Positions 6,539-14,881 of a DNA stretch of 39,970 bases are shown piece after piece; position 1 is the stretch's first letter, and each line of letters begins with the position of its first letter. The notes under the pieces were generated by a model. The model was not told the origin of the DNA and ran no database searches. It saw nothing but the letters and a program-made list of their open reading frames with translations. Origin of the DNA: Desulfarculaceae bacterium (GTDB taxonomy: Bacteria > Desulfobacterota > Desulfarculia > Desulfarculales > Desulfarculaceae). The stretch lies in the NCBI GenBank assembly GCA_021737145.1, contig JAIPEN010000021.1, positions 1-39,970 on the forward strand. The letters are read 5' to 3'. The translations under genes and the position numbers were made by a program.

Positions 6539-7096
6539 CTACCAATAGGGGTAGGGGCCGTAATACCAATAAGGATAGGGGCCGGCCGGCGGCAAGGGGC
6601 TCCAGAAGGGACCCGCGGGATAGGTGCGGATCACGTCGGGACGGCGTTGCCACAGCTTCACTTCCTTGCCCCGGAGCAGCACGTAACGGTACTTGACCTC
6701 GCCCACCGGCAGCGACTCCACCCCCAGCACCGAGCCCACCACGGTCACCTCGCGGTTCTTGTGGTAGATCTCGGGGTCCAGGAAGCCCTGCATGCTCACG
6801 ATGAAGCGGCCCGATGATTCATAGTTGTTCTTGGGACGGTCCTGGCTATCCAGGGGGAGTTGGAGCACCTCGATGAGGGTGCCCTTGGCCTTGTTCACGG
6901 TGCGGATGATGCGTCCGCCCCACAGCACCACCTGGCCCTTGGACGTGGCCGGGTCCTTGCGGGCCTGGACTATGGTGAGTTTCTGGTCCACCTGCTGCAT
7001 GAGCTCTGGCGAGACCACCGGGGGGGCGCAGCCGGCCGCCAGGGCCAAGGCCAGGGCCAAAATCCCCAGCCAGGCGCGCGTTGCCAATTGTTTCAT
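6539..7096 (-). CDS. Slp-family outer membrane lipoprotein
   Basis: A 185-residue lipoprotein: the signal peptide ends in the lipobox LAAGC with the lipidated Cys at 23. The body resembles the Slp/YeaY family, with ISPELMQ-like VVSPELMQQVD, a GG(R)II segment (VLWGGRIIRTVN), a SSGRFIVSMQGFLDP segment and GREVTVVGSV-like REVTVVGSVLG, followed by YRYVLL. The C-terminal 25 residues are rich in Pro, Tyr and Trp (PYPYWYYGPYPYW), a low-complexity tail seen in some delta-proteobacterial members. The family is associated with envelope stress and starvation in enterobacteria; here the role is unknown. Start ATG has GAGGTGAC upstream. The CVNH gene follows closely on the same strand. Confidence 0.85.
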   Translation of the reverse strand: MKQLATRAWLGILALALALAAGCAPPVVSPELMQQVDQKLTIVQARKDPATSKGQVVLWGGRIIRTVNKAKGTLIEVLQLPLDSQDRPKNNYESSGRFIVSMQGFLDPEIYHKNREVTVVGSVLGVESLPVGEVKYRYVLLRGKEVKLWQRRPDVIRTYPAGPFWSPLPPAGPYPYWYYGPYPYW

Positions 7097-7218
7097 GTCA
7101 CCTCTGCCGGTTCATGGGCTGATATCGGGGGGCAGGCCCCTCATGAGCCCAGTTTAAACGGGCGGGCGGCAAATGGCCAGCTTCTTGCGGCTGCAAATGC
7201 GGGAGGGGCCGAACAGAC

Positions 7219-7255
7219 GAAAAAACCGGGGGCGGTCCCGGCATACCGCCCCCGG
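7219..7255 (-). terminator. Terminator of the 804-aa/psd/Lgt-like operon
   Basis: On the minus strand a perfect 11-bp stem (CCGGGGGCGGT and ACCGCCCCCGG, plus-strand 7226-7236 and 7245-7255) with an 8-nt loop is followed by TTTTTTCG. It lies 22 bp after the Lgt-like stop and separates this operon from slp. Confidence 0.92.
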
Positions 7256-7277
7256 CCGTGGCCTCGCTTGGGCGTGC

Positions 7278-8330
7278 TCAGATGTTTTCCTGGACCACGT
7301 GGAACTTGACCGTGGCCGCGGTAACCCGGCTGCGCCCGGTGTAGAGCAGGGCTCCCGCTCCCAGGGCTTGCAGGCCCAACAGCACCCAGGGGTTCCACAG
7401 CACGCCCAGCCCGGCGCCCAGGCTGGGCAGGGGATCGGATGCGGCGGGCAGCAGCCACAGCACCACAAGGCAATATGGCAGCGCGGCCAGGGCCATCCAC
7501 TGATAGGCGGTTAGCTTGCCGCCGCCCCGGTGGTCGGCCCTCAGGGTCTCGGCCAACACCCGCCATAACTGGCTTACCCCCACCGCCAACAGCAGGGCCA
7601 GGGCGAAGCGGCCGTTCATGAACAGGGCCAGGGCGGCCAGGCCGGCGGCCATGTTCACCGCCGCGCTCAGCGCCTGGATGGGCACCACCTTGTGCCCGGC
7701 CAGGCCGCTCTCGTAGGAGATCTTCTTGGTGGCCCCGCTGAAGCTCATGGCCATGGGCTCCATCACCCGGCGCAGGGCGGGCGGCAGGCTTTCCAGGGGC
7801 TTGCCATAGCAGCAGCCGAAGCTCATGCAGGCCAGGCGGCCCAGGCCCTCGCCGCAGACATAGGCCACGGCCAGGGCGGTCACCGCGGGCAGCACCGGAA
7901 ACTGGGTCCCCAGGGTGCCGCCCAGGGCGGCCCGGGCGCCCAGGGCCAGCCAGGGCGCGGCGATGAGCCCCACGAAAAAGGCCCCGGCCACGGTGAAGGT
8001 GAAGCGCTTGTGCTCCACCACCCGGGCCATGAAGCGGGCCGCCGGGGCCGACACGCTGATCAGGGGCAACCCGAACACCAGGCTGCCCAAGGCGCCCACT
8101 CCCACCGAGCCCAGCATGAACAGAAGCAGCGAGGCCGAGAGCACCACCCCGCCGGCGGTGATCAGGCCGTAGTAGGTGATGTTCATGCCCTGCCAGGAGC
8201 CGTCCCCCTGCTTGGCCAGGGGCACCGCGGCCAATACCTGCCAGCGCTCGCCGGGCAGATGGCGGCAGCCCCACCAGAGCAGGGAGGCCAGGCCCAGGCC
8301 CAGCAGCCCTATCAAGATAGCGTTTTCCAT
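7278..8330 (-). CDS. Prolipoprotein diacylglyceryl transferase-like membrane protein
   Basis: A 350-residue polytopic inner-membrane protein, started at ATG 8330 with AAGGAG upstream; an earlier in-frame start would add about 50 residues unlike the family. It has roughly eight to nine hydrophobic segments. The segment GEGLGRLACMSFGCCYGKP (about 192-210) resembles the GRxxCFxxGCCYG(R/K)P signature of the Lgt superfamily, whose true members move diacylglycerol from phosphatidylglycerol to lipoprotein cysteines. At 350 residues it is longer than typical Lgt (about 260-290), and the rest is divergent, so true Lgt activity is doubtful. It lies 34 bp after the phosphatidylserine decarboxylase gene in the same operon, which points to a phospholipid-linked transfer reaction. 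Acceptor unknown. Confidence 0.75.
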   Translation of the reverse strand: MENAILIGLLGLGLASLLWWGCRHLPGERWQVLAAVPLAKQGDGSWQGMNITYYGLITAGGVVLSASLLLFMLGSVGVGALGSLVFGLPLISVSAPAARFMARVVEHKRFTFTVAGAFFVGLIAAPWLALGARAALGGTLGTQFPVLPAVTALAVAYVCGEGLGRLACMSFGCCYGKPLESLPPALRRVMEPMAMSFSGATKKISYESGLAGHKVVPIQALSAAVNMAAGLAALALFMNGRFALALLLAVGVSQLWRVLAETLRADHRGGGKLTAYQWMALAALPYCLVVLWLLPAASDPLPSLGAGLGVLWNPWVLLGLQALGAGALLYTGRSRVTAATVKFHVVQENI

Positions 8331-8364
8331 GCGGCTTACTCCTTGTCGCCCTAAGGACCGGGAC

Positions 8365-9372
8365 CTAGACCGCGCGGCCGATGCGCGAGCGCACCTGCAC
8401 TTCGGTCTCCACCAGGGGCTGGCCCAGCCCGGCCGAGAAGCGGCTTTGCACCCCCGGGGCGCGCAGGTTGGCCAGCAGGTCATGGTCGAACACCACCCGG
8501 CCCGCCTGGAACAGCAGCACCACCGTGCTGCCGCCGGGGCGGAACAGGCTCTTGGGCTGCCCCTTGGCCAAAAACATGCCCGGAATCACCGGGCGGGGCC
8601 GGTCGTAGGCGTTGTGGCAGTAGCACTGCACCACCTCGCCCACCATCAAGGCGGCCACCTCGATCATGGCCACCAGGCCGCAGGCGGTGCCCCGGGGCAC
8701 GTCGGTGTCGATGATGGTCACCTCCCGCCGGTTCTTGGACAAGGGGGCCAGGCCGTCCACCGTGGCGGTGGGGTTGCAGGCGTGACAGCCCCCGCCGATG
8801 GTGTAGTGGTCCACCACCCGCCCGGCCACCGGGGTGTGGGCGTAGTGGTACTTGTCCGGGGTCAGGCGGCCCACCGCGTAGTCGGCCCTTGCCAGGGCGG
8901 TTAGCCAGCGGGTCTTGGTCTCGCCGATCAGCTCGGTGAAGGTGAAGAACTTTTCCTTGAGGTACAGGGTGGACTCCCGCTCCAGGGAGCCCACCAGCAG
9001 GCGGCAGTCGGCCGGGGAGACCACGGCGGTGGGGTCGTGGTCCATGGGCCGGGCGTTCCAATAGCGGATCTTGCGCTCGAAGATCTTGCGCGGGGTGTCC
9101 AGCAGGGCCGGGTCTTCCAGGCACTCGGCCGGATCGGCCCCCAGGGAGGCCAGCATGGCCGCGCCCCCGCTGCCGGCCCGGTTTATCACCAGGTCGTAGT
9201 TCAGAAATCCCAGCAGGCTGGAAAAACGGCGGCTGGTCAGGGCCTTGAACAGGGGGGAGGATTTCTCCTTGATCCCGCCGTAGAGAAGCTGCACCAGCTT
9301 GTCGCCCTTTAGGCGTTCGGTCACCACCTGGCCGGTGGGCCGGTCGATGTATTGATGGGCGCTATGCGGCAT
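8365..9372 (-). CDS. psd: Phosphatidylserine decarboxylase proenzyme
   Basis: A 335-residue PSD-family proenzyme. The hallmark segments are present: SPAD (119-122, followed by Cys instead of the usual Gly), HTP in KYHYAHTPVAG (His179), and the self-cleavage motif GGST (280-283) instead of LGST, with Ser282 expected to become the pyruvoyl group. PSD enzymes make phosphatidylethanolamine from phosphatidylserine at the inner membrane. This is the long form with an N-terminal extension (about 1-110) as in the PSD-B group. Its start overlaps the end of the 804-residue gene by 11 bp, so translation is coupled, and an Lgt-like gene follows. No phosphatidylserine synthase gene lies nearby. It could be the housekeeping enzyme or a paralogue acting on a related serine-containing substrate. 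Confidence 0.85.
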   Translation of the reverse strand: MPHSAHQYIDRPTGQVVTERLKGDKLVQLLYGGIKEKSSPLFKALTSRRFSSLLGFLNYDLVINRAGSGGAAMLASLGADPAECLEDPALLDTPRKIFERKIRYWNARPMDHDPTAVVSPADCRLLVGSLERESTLYLKEKFFTFTELIGETKTRWLTALARADYAVGRLTPDKYHYAHTPVAGRVVDHYTIGGGCHACNPTATVDGLAPLSKNRREVTIIDTDVPRGTACGLVAMIEVAALMVGEVVQCYCHNAYDRPRPVIPGMFLAKGQPKSLFRPGGSTVVLLFQAGRVVFDHDLLANLRAPGVQSRFSAGLGQPLVETEVQVRSRIGRAV

Positions 9373-11776
9373 CTTTGTCCTCGCGTCCGTTTCCAGGCTC
9401 GCCGCCGGCGAAACGCCGGGCGTCGGCGGCCAGGGAGACGATGAGCAGGTTGATCAATCCAATGGTGTCGGCCGGCTCCAGGGAACCGGCGGCCAAACCC
9501 CGGCCAGCGGCCTGGAGGCAGCGCGCCGCCCCGGCCCTGCCGCCGGCCCAGTCCAGGGCGCGGCCCAGCTCGCCATCCAGGTCGCGGCCTTCTTCCAGGT
9601 CGCGGGCCAGGATGGCCAGGGCCTCGTCCAAATGGGCCCGGCGCAGGCCGTCGCGGTAGTGCTCCTCGGCCGCCTGGTTGAACTCGGCCGCGCTGGCCCG
9701 GAAGGGGTCCTTCTCTCCCAGGCGCTCCAGCACCCCCCGGGTGAGGCGCGACTGGGCCCCCAGGCCGGGATCGTCCAGGCGGGCCTCCAGGTCGTCCATC
9801 ACCCCCTCCAGACCCATGGCCTGGATGAGCCCGGCCCCTTCCCGGCGCAGATAGGCCAGCAGGGCGCGGCGGTACTCGTGGTTGTAGACCCTGAGGTAGC
9901 CGGAGTAGCGGCGGCTGTGGCGCACCCGCCGGCTGCTCTGGGCCAGGTGGCGCAGGAAGATGTTGTCGCTGTCGGCTCGCACATAGAAAGTGGGGATGCC
10001 GATGGCCGCGCCGAAAAAGGCCTGGCGCCGCTCGCTCTCCACCTCGGGCCCGTCGGGGATGTGGCCCATGGTCAGGCGGCCCCGGGCGATCTGCACCAGG
10101 GCCAGGGCGGTGACAAGCCGTTGCAGCTCGGCGGCCGGGGCCAGGTCCTGTTGCAGGCCGGCGAACAGGCTGTAGTGGCGGCCCTCGAAGCCGGAAAAGC
10201 CCAGGGCCTCGAACTCCCGCTGGCGGTAGAGCAGATACATGGGCATGCAGGGATCGAAGAGCCCCTGCTGGGCCAGGTCCTGCTTGAGGCGCTCGTGGTT
10301 GCCCGGAAGGCCGTCCAGGGCCGGGGCGGCATGGCTGCTCATCACCGCCACCAGGTAGTCCAGCAGCCGGAAGTCGCCCACGAAATCGCCCCCCAGGCCC
10401 AGGCCGCGGGCCAGCATGTTGTCCAGCCAGGGCGGTCCGAAGGGGGTCAGGCGCAGGCCCAGGAAGCGGGACTTGAGCCGGGCCTTCTTTTTCCAGCGCC
10501 GCCAGATCATGCGCAGATGGGTGTAGTCCAGCTCAAAGGGCAAGAAGCCCAACACCCGCTCGGGGTGGAAATCGGCGAAGTCCAGGCGGTAGGGCGCGGC
10601 GCTGTAGGCCCCCACGAACAGGGGCAGGAAGTGCTCCACGAACTTGATGACCAGATCGCCCAGATACTTCTCGGCCGCGGGACCCATCTCCCCCTGGCCG
10701 GTGGCCAGGGCCCGGGACAGGCGGCGGCTGCCCAGGCTGATGTGCACCCCGTTGTTGGCCAGGCTGATGTTGCTGGCTCCGGGCAGCACCACCAGGTTGC
10801 GGGTGATGATGCCCGCCTCCTTGAGCCTGGCCAGGGCGTTGAACTGGGCCCGGCTCAGGGTCTGGTGGCACAGGTGCATGTAGCGGTGCTTGTCCTCGCC
10901 CCGGTCCCAGCCGCTCAGGCAGGGGCTCATGAACAGCTCGCGGTAAAAGCTGTCGCTCACGCAGTCGTTGAGCCGCTTCTGGCGCACCGGGGGGTGGGGG
11001 GCGAAGTAGGCCAGCACCCGCTGGCCGCTCTCGGCCAGGCCGAAGGCGGCCTCGGCATAGGCCAACAGGGCCTGGGTGAGCAGATAGCGCTTGGCGGTCT
11101 CGGCGGCCAGGGCTTGGCCCAGGCCCGGCCCGGAGTCGTCCACCACGTGGAAGGAGAAGGTCTCGGGCGAGGTGTTGTCCGAGAGAAAGTGCTCCATGAG
11201 CCGGCGGATGGTGGCCCGCACCACCTCCGGGGCTCCGGGCTGGCGGCCCAGGGCCTCGGCCAGGGCCAGCTTGAGCAGATAGCTCACCGGCACCCGCAAA
11301 TAGTCGCGGCCCTGGTGGCGCACGAAAAAATTGTCCACATCGGCCCGGCGGCCCTGGCCGGGGTCGGCCTTGTCGGCCAGAAGGTCCTGCTCCCACACCC
11401 GGCGGGCGGCCGGGCTCAGGGAGTCCAGGGGCAGGCGCACCCAGGAGTTTTCCCACACCCCTCCGGGGTTGCTGGCCAGATAGTCGTCCAGGTCGTTGAC
11501 CAGGCGGGCCGGGGTGTCGCCGCGCCGCTGGCGCTTGACCAGGTTCAGGTAGAAGTTGGAGCGCTCGATGGTCAGGGGCAGGTCCACCTGGCCGCGCTCG
11601 CCGGCCACCGCCGCCTGCAGCTCGTTCTCGCAGCCCGCGGTGCAGTCGCCGGGCCCGAACAGGGCGGTGGCCGCCAGGGTGTCCTCGTTGCGCGGGTCCA
11701 GCCCCAAACGGGTCAGCCAGGCGGCGGGGCAGCGCCCTCCCTGGCGTTTCCAGGTATCAAGATCAACCGTCCGCAT
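9362..11776 (-). CDS. Unrecognised 804-residue protein, first gene of the psd operon
   Basis: A large soluble-looking protein; I recognise no family. There is no signal peptide and no clear membrane helix, although segment 390-420 (KFVEHFLPLFVGAYSAAPYRLDFADFHP region) is fairly hydrophobic. Notable stretches: an N-terminal GDCTAGCENE (about 43-52), DNTSPETFSFHVVDD (about 198-212), NDCVSDSFYRELFMSPCLSGWDRGEDKHRYMHLCHQ (about 270-305) written here only by its ends, PGASNISLANNGVHISLGS (about 333-351), a basic stretch RMIWRRWKKKARLKSR (about 437-452), and SRRVRHSRRYSGYLRVYNHEYRR (about 614-636) with many Arg. The start ATG has AGGAGG 14 bases upstream, which is long, but an in-frame stop rules out an earlier start. 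It overlaps psd by 11 bp, implying joint function in phospholipid or lipoprotein chemistry. Confidence 0.8.
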   Translation of the reverse strand: MRTVDLDTWKRQGGRCPAAWLTRLGLDPRNEDTLAATALFGPGDCTAGCENELQAAVAGERGQVDLPLTIERSNFYLNLVKRQRRGDTPARLVNDLDDYLASNPGGVWENSWVRLPLDSLSPAARRVWEQDLLADKADPGQGRRADVDNFFVRHQGRDYLRVPVSYLLKLALAEALGRQPGAPEVVRATIRRLMEHFLSDNTSPETFSFHVVDDSGPGLGQALAAETAKRYLLTQALLAYAEAAFGLAESGQRVLAYFAPHPPVRQKRLNDCVSDSFYRELFMSPCLSGWDRGEDKHRYMHLCHQTLSRAQFNALARLKEAGIITRNLVVLPGASNISLANNGVHISLGSRRLSRALATGQGEMGPAAEKYLGDLVIKFVEHFLPLFVGAYSAAPYRLDFADFHPERVLGFLPFELDYTHLRMIWRRWKKKARLKSRFLGLRLTPFGPPWLDNMLARGLGLGGDFVGDFRLLDYLVAVMSSHAAPALDGLPGNHERLKQDLAQQGLFDPCMPMYLLYRQREFEALGFSGFEGRHYSLFAGLQQDLAPAAELQRLVTALALVQIARGRLTMGHIPDGPEVESERRQAFFGAAIGIPTFYVRADSDNIFLRHLAQSSRRVRHSRRYSGYLRVYNHEYRRALLAYLRREGAGLIQAMGLEGVMDDLEARLDDPGLGAQSRLTRGVLERLGEKDPFRASAAEFNQAAEEHYRDGLRRAHLDEALAILARDLEEGRDLDGELGRALDWAGGRAGAARCLQAAGRGLAAGSLEPADTIGLINLLIVSLAADARRFAGGEPGNGREDKDAA

Positions 11777-11926
11777 AAATCCGGGCTAGCCTCCTTTGTG
11801 GCTCGCCCTGGGGCCAAAAGGGCTCCAAGGGCTTTACCTGCCCGAATTTACACCTGAATCACGCCGCTTGCGTGGCGGAGGTGTTACCAAATTGTGAACA
11901 GAGTGTGAAAAGAGTCCCCGGGGAGG

Positions 11927-12397
11927 TTATTTGGCCTTTTTTCCCGAGGAGTTGAGCATATTTTTCATGGGAAAGGCGTAGTAGAGCTGAGCCATTTCCT
12001 CGAAGGTGTAGTCCTGGTTGACCCCTATGGTCAGGCTGGCCACCTGGGCGGGCAAAAACACGGTGAGGTAGGTGAAGCGGGGCCAGTCGCCCTCTTGCAG
12101 GTAGATGACCGGACGGCCGTCCAGCGTGGCCCGCTTGGCCTTGTCCTGGTCGTCCTCTTCCTCGGGGTTGTCCAGGTCCAGGCGGTACTCCAAAAAGGCC
12201 CCGTCGTCCCCGAAGATGCACACCAACTGGGGGGCGCAGGCCGCGGCGGTGATCAGGTTGGCCGACTCCTTGAGCTGCCACCCCGGCGGGGCCGCCTCCA
12301 GGGAGTGGTAGCAGAATTCGTCCAACTGGGGCGGCCAGGCCCAGGCGGGTCCGGCGGCGAGAAACACGAGCAACAGGGTGGCTAAAGCGCGGCGCAT
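11927..12397 (-). CDS. Secreted hypothetical protein
   Basis: A 156-residue protein from ATG 12397, preceded by GGAGG six bases upstream. Residues 1-20 (MRRALATLLLVFLAAGPAWA) are a clear signal peptide with AxA cleavage. The mature protein is acidic, has three Cys (about residues 28, 53 and 59, counting from the start) and an acidic run PEEEDDQDKAK near 83-93. I recognise no family. The region before it holds the 103-residue gene on the same strand, 67 bp away, so the two may be co-transcribed. Periplasmic or extracellular location is inferred from the signal peptide only. Confidence 0.7.
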   Translation of the reverse strand: MRRALATLLLVFLAAGPAWAWPPQLDEFCYHSLEAAPPGWQLKESANLITAAACAPQLVCIFGDDGAFLEYRLDLDNPEEEDDQDKAKRATLDGRPVIYLQEGDWPRFTYLTVFLPAQVASLTIGVNQDYTFEEMAQLYYAFPMKNMLNSSGKKAK

Positions 12398-12464
12398 AAA
12401 ATCCTCCGGGCCCCATTGTGGGCCATGGGAACTCCGGCGTAAAGGGTTATTGTTACAAGTCGAG

Positions 12465-12776
12465 TCAGCTAAGCAGGGCAAAGGCCCACCAGGGACCGCC
12501 CGGGGGCTCGTCCGGTCTGGCGGGCAGGTAGAGCTTGCGGTCCCAGGCCCGGAGCAGGGAGTCCATTTGGCGGGCCATGGCCGGGGAGTGGGTGCACCAC
12601 AACAGGCGCATGATGCGCCAGCCGTTGTCCAAGGCCGCGGGCATGCGCCGGGGCCGGGCGGTGATCCCGATCTTGAGGTTGTGGGAGGAAAAGTTGAGCC
12701 GTCCCAATTGGCCGCTGAGGCGGTCGAACACCGCCTCGGGTTCACCGATGGTTATGTGGCTGAAATCCAGGAACAC
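12465..12776 (-). CDS. Hypothetical protein with weak GIY-YIG/Mug113-like pattern
   Basis: A 103-residue protein from a GTG start at 12776, with GGGAAGG just upstream. The segment LKIGITARPRRMPAALDNGW (about 34-53) followed by RLLWCTHSPAMARQMDSLL has the rhythm seen in T5orf172/Mug113-type GIY-YIG-like proteins (KIGIT...P..R...L......L.W......A...E..L), but the expected catalytic Glu is replaced by Gln-Met-Asp. I treat that resemblance as weak. No signal peptide or membrane segment. It lies between the terminator of the glutamate synthase-like gene and the secreted hypothetical gene. The third codon positions are GC-rich, which supports coding. Confidence 0.55.
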   Translation of the reverse strand: MFLDFSHITIGEPEAVFDRLSGQLGRLNFSSHNLKIGITARPRRMPAALDNGWRIMRLLWCTHSPAMARQMDSLLRAWDRKLYLPARPDEPPGGPWWAFALLS

Positions 12777-12817
12777 TGCCTTCCCCCAGGGAGCCTGCTG
12801 AAAATTCTAGCACGTTT

Positions 12818-12859
12818 GGGAAAAGGAAGACCGGCCCCGCCGGGCGGCGGAGCCGGTCT
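12818..12859 (-). terminator. Terminator of the glutamate synthase-family gene
   Basis: On the minus strand a 14-bp stem with one G-T pair (plus-strand 12828-12841 and 12846-12859, 4-nt loop) is followed by TCCTTTTCCC. It lies 19 bp after the stop codon at 12879. Confidence 0.8.
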
Positions 12860-12878
12860 GGGAAACGAGGCCCAAGGC

Positions 12879-14495
12879 CTAGGCCACCTGCGCGGTTCGG
12901 TTGCCGTTTGGCAGGGAGTCGATGACCTCCAGGGCCTCCTGGCGATAGGCGTCCATGATGTAGTCCAGGCCGGTGACCTGGGCCGCCTCCTGGCTCAAGG
13001 CGGCCAGGTCGCGGCGTTCGATCAGATCCACCCGCCACTTGCGGGCCCCGGCCATGAGCTGTTGCAGGCCCACCCTGAGCTTCTGGGAGGCGGTGTAGAT
13101 GCCCACGGCCCCCAGGGGCAGATCGTCCACCTCGGACCCGAACTGGTCCCGAAGCTCCTCGTAGGCCACGAAGATCTCTTCCTTGCTGGTGCCGTGCTTG
13201 CTCACCGTGCTGGGCAGGCCGCCGTCCTCGCCGGCCAGCCAGCGGCCGATGTTCTTGCCCACCATGCCCGGAATCATCAGGGCCCGGCCCATGCACACCG
13301 CCTTGGTGTAGGGCGCGCCCAGGGCCAGGGCCTTGAAGATATGGTCCTCGGCGCTGAAGCCGCCGGCAAAGGCGATGTCCGGCACCCAGCCGCCCCGTCC
13401 TTCCAGGCGGCGGCACAGCTCATGGGTCATGGAATGCAAGTGCAGGGCGGGTATGCCCCACTCGCACATCATGCGCCAGGGGCTCATGCCCGTGCCGCCG
13501 GGAGCGCCGTCGATGGTCAGCAGGTCGATCTTGGCCTCGGAAGACCAGCGGATGGCCATGGCCAGTTCGCGCATGGGGTAGGCCCCGGTTTTCAGAGTGA
13601 CCCGCTTGGCCCCCAGGGAGCGCAGGCGCTCCACCTCGGCCATGAAGCCCTCCTGGTCCACGAAACCCAGGCGGCTGTGGCGCTCGAACTCGGTGATGGC
13701 CCCCTCCTTGAAGGCGGCCTGAATGGCCTCGCTCTCCGGGTCCGGGGTCACGATGTAGCCGCGCTTCTTGAGCTCCTTGGCCCGCTCCAGGGAGTGGACC
13801 TTGATCTCGCCGCCGATGCACTTGGCCCCCTGGCCCCACTTGAGTTCGATGGTCTCCGCCCCCAGCTGGTCGATGACATACTCGGCCACGCCCAGGCGGG
13901 TGTCCTCCACGTTCATCTGCACCAGGATGTCGCCGTAGCCCTGGTGGTAGCGGCGGTAGGCCTCCACCCGCCGGACCATGTCCGGGGCCTTTTTCACCTT
14001 GCCGAACTTGTCGAACTCCAGGCCGGGGTCGATGCCGCAGACGTTCTCGCCGCACACCAGGCTGATGCCGGTGATGGCCGCGCCCACCGCGAAGTGCTCC
14101 CAGTTGACCCGGGCGATCTCGGTGGAGCCCAGGGCGCCGGTGAACATGGGGATCTTCTGCTTGACCTTGTTGGCCACCCCGAAAGAGGTCTCGGTGCTCA
14201 CCGCCGGGAAGGTGGCCCGGTCCGGGTCGGCCTCGCAGCCGGCCGCGCCCATGGCGTAGCCCATGATGTTCAGGTGGCTGTAATCCACCGGGTAGTCCTT
14301 GTCCGCTCCGGCGGTTATCTCGCCAAAGGGGGTGGGATAGAGCAGTTCGCGGCCCCGGAAGGTGGCGTTGAACATGTCGCAGTTGCCCTTGCAACCGTCC
14401 ACGCAACGCGAACAGATGCCCGACTGGGGGGCCACGCTGCGGGAGCGGTTTTTGGTCTGCAGGGCCTCGTTGGCATTGGGACGATGCAGGTTCAT
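12879..14495 (-). CDS. FMN-binding glutamate synthase family protein
   Basis: A 538-residue protein from ATG 14495, which has AGGAGG six bases upstream; an in-frame ATG 39 bp earlier lacks one. The body is the TIM-barrel glutamate synthase central domain (GltB domain 2), with TFPAVSTETSFGVANKVK, GQGAKCIGGEIK, TIDGAPGGTGMSP and AGGFSAEDHIFKALALGA, the last being the FMN-phosphate-binding region. Residues 28-39 carry an extra N-terminal Cys motif, CSRCVDGCKGNC, suited to an iron-sulfur cluster. There is no glutaminase domain, as in archaeal-type stand-alone forms. It may reduce 2-oxoglutarate to glutamate or do related amine chemistry, with partners encoded elsewhere. It is the only gene before its terminator. 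A cluster of palindromes precedes it, and the next gene upstream is a candidate regulator. Confidence 0.85.
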   Translation of the reverse strand: MNLHRPNANEALQTKNRSRSVAPQSGICSRCVDGCKGNCDMFNATFRGRELLYPTPFGEITAGADKDYPVDYSHLNIMGYAMGAAGCEADPDRATFPAVSTETSFGVANKVKQKIPMFTGALGSTEIARVNWEHFAVGAAITGISLVCGENVCGIDPGLEFDKFGKVKKAPDMVRRVEAYRRYHQGYGDILVQMNVEDTRLGVAEYVIDQLGAETIELKWGQGAKCIGGEIKVHSLERAKELKKRGYIVTPDPESEAIQAAFKEGAITEFERHSRLGFVDQEGFMAEVERLRSLGAKRVTLKTGAYPMRELAMAIRWSSEAKIDLLTIDGAPGGTGMSPWRMMCEWGIPALHLHSMTHELCRRLEGRGGWVPDIAFAGGFSAEDHIFKALALGAPYTKAVCMGRALMIPGMVGKNIGRWLAGEDGGLPSTVSKHGTSKEEIFVAYEELRDQFGSEVDDLPLGAVGIYTASQKLRVGLQQLMAGARKWRVDLIERRDLAALSQEAAQVTGLDYIMDAYRQEALEVIDSLPNGNRTAQVA

Positions 14496-14554
14496 GGCTT
14501 GTCCTCCTATAATTGCGGCCGGGATAACCGGCACAAATATTAGTTATACTGATT

Positions 14555-14569
14555 AGGCAATAATTGCCT
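14555..14569. promoter_or_regulatory. Perfect palindrome AGGCAAT-A-ATTGCCT, putative operator
   Basis: Seven-bp arms around a single central base, 60 bp before the start of the glutamate synthase-family gene. TATAAC, a -10-like hexamer on the minus strand (plus-strand 14544-14549), lies just downstream, so the palindrome would cover the region around -35 of that promoter. The same GGCAAT/ATTGCC core recurs three more times farther upstream (14702-14769), which suggests several binding sites for one regulator. Confidence 0.65.
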
Positions 14570-14668
14570 TATTTCAAAAATCCGCGCCCGTGTCAAGCCC
14601 CTGCCCCGCAAAAGGCAAAACGTGTAACATGCCTTTATTATTGTTTTTATTGTAATATACCTCGACGA

Positions 14669-14769
14669 GGCCACCCGGTGGCCACGGCAAGGCAAGACGG
14701 CGGCATTGCCGTGTTTACGGCAATATTGCCTAAATTATCCGTTATTCTATGGGGTGATACGGCATTGCC
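14669..14769. promoter_or_regulatory. Cluster of further palindromes upstream of the glutamate synthase-family gene
   Basis: Within 100 bp there are four dyads: GGCCACC-C-GGTGGCC (14669-14683), GGCATTGCC (14702-14710), the perfect 12-mer GGCAATATTGCC (14719-14730) and GGCATTGCC again (14761-14769). The last three share the core of the palindrome at 14555-14569. Single GGCAA half sites occur between them. The rest of the 386-bp gap (14496-14881) is A/T-rich, especially 14788-14860, and holds no convincing gene. The array looks like multiple sites for a dimeric repressor or activator; the XRE-cupin protein encoded next is the obvious candidate. Confidence 0.55.
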
Positions 14770-14881
14770 CCCCAAAGAGGCAAAAAAGTAAAAAATAATT
14801 AAAATTTATCTGTTTTATTAGTTTTACGAAAGTATGGCCGGTTATTTATTAAGATACACTTAAGCCGGGTCGGCCAGGGGC

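Noticed and set aside
9632..11857. Very long open frame on the plus strand opposite the 804-residue gene
   Set aside because: It is composed of the repetitive Ala/Gly/Gln/His pattern produced by reading the antisense of GC-biased codons; it has no motif and lies wholly opposite a gene with a clear coding pattern.
12378..14543. Long plus-strand frame opposite the glutamate synthase-family gene
   Set aside because: Same antisense effect; the minus strand carries a recognised enzyme with a good start.
14564..14791. Small frame in the A/T-rich gap before the glutamate synthase-family gene
   Set aside because: It crosses the palindrome array, has no ribosome-binding site and no sensible protein features.
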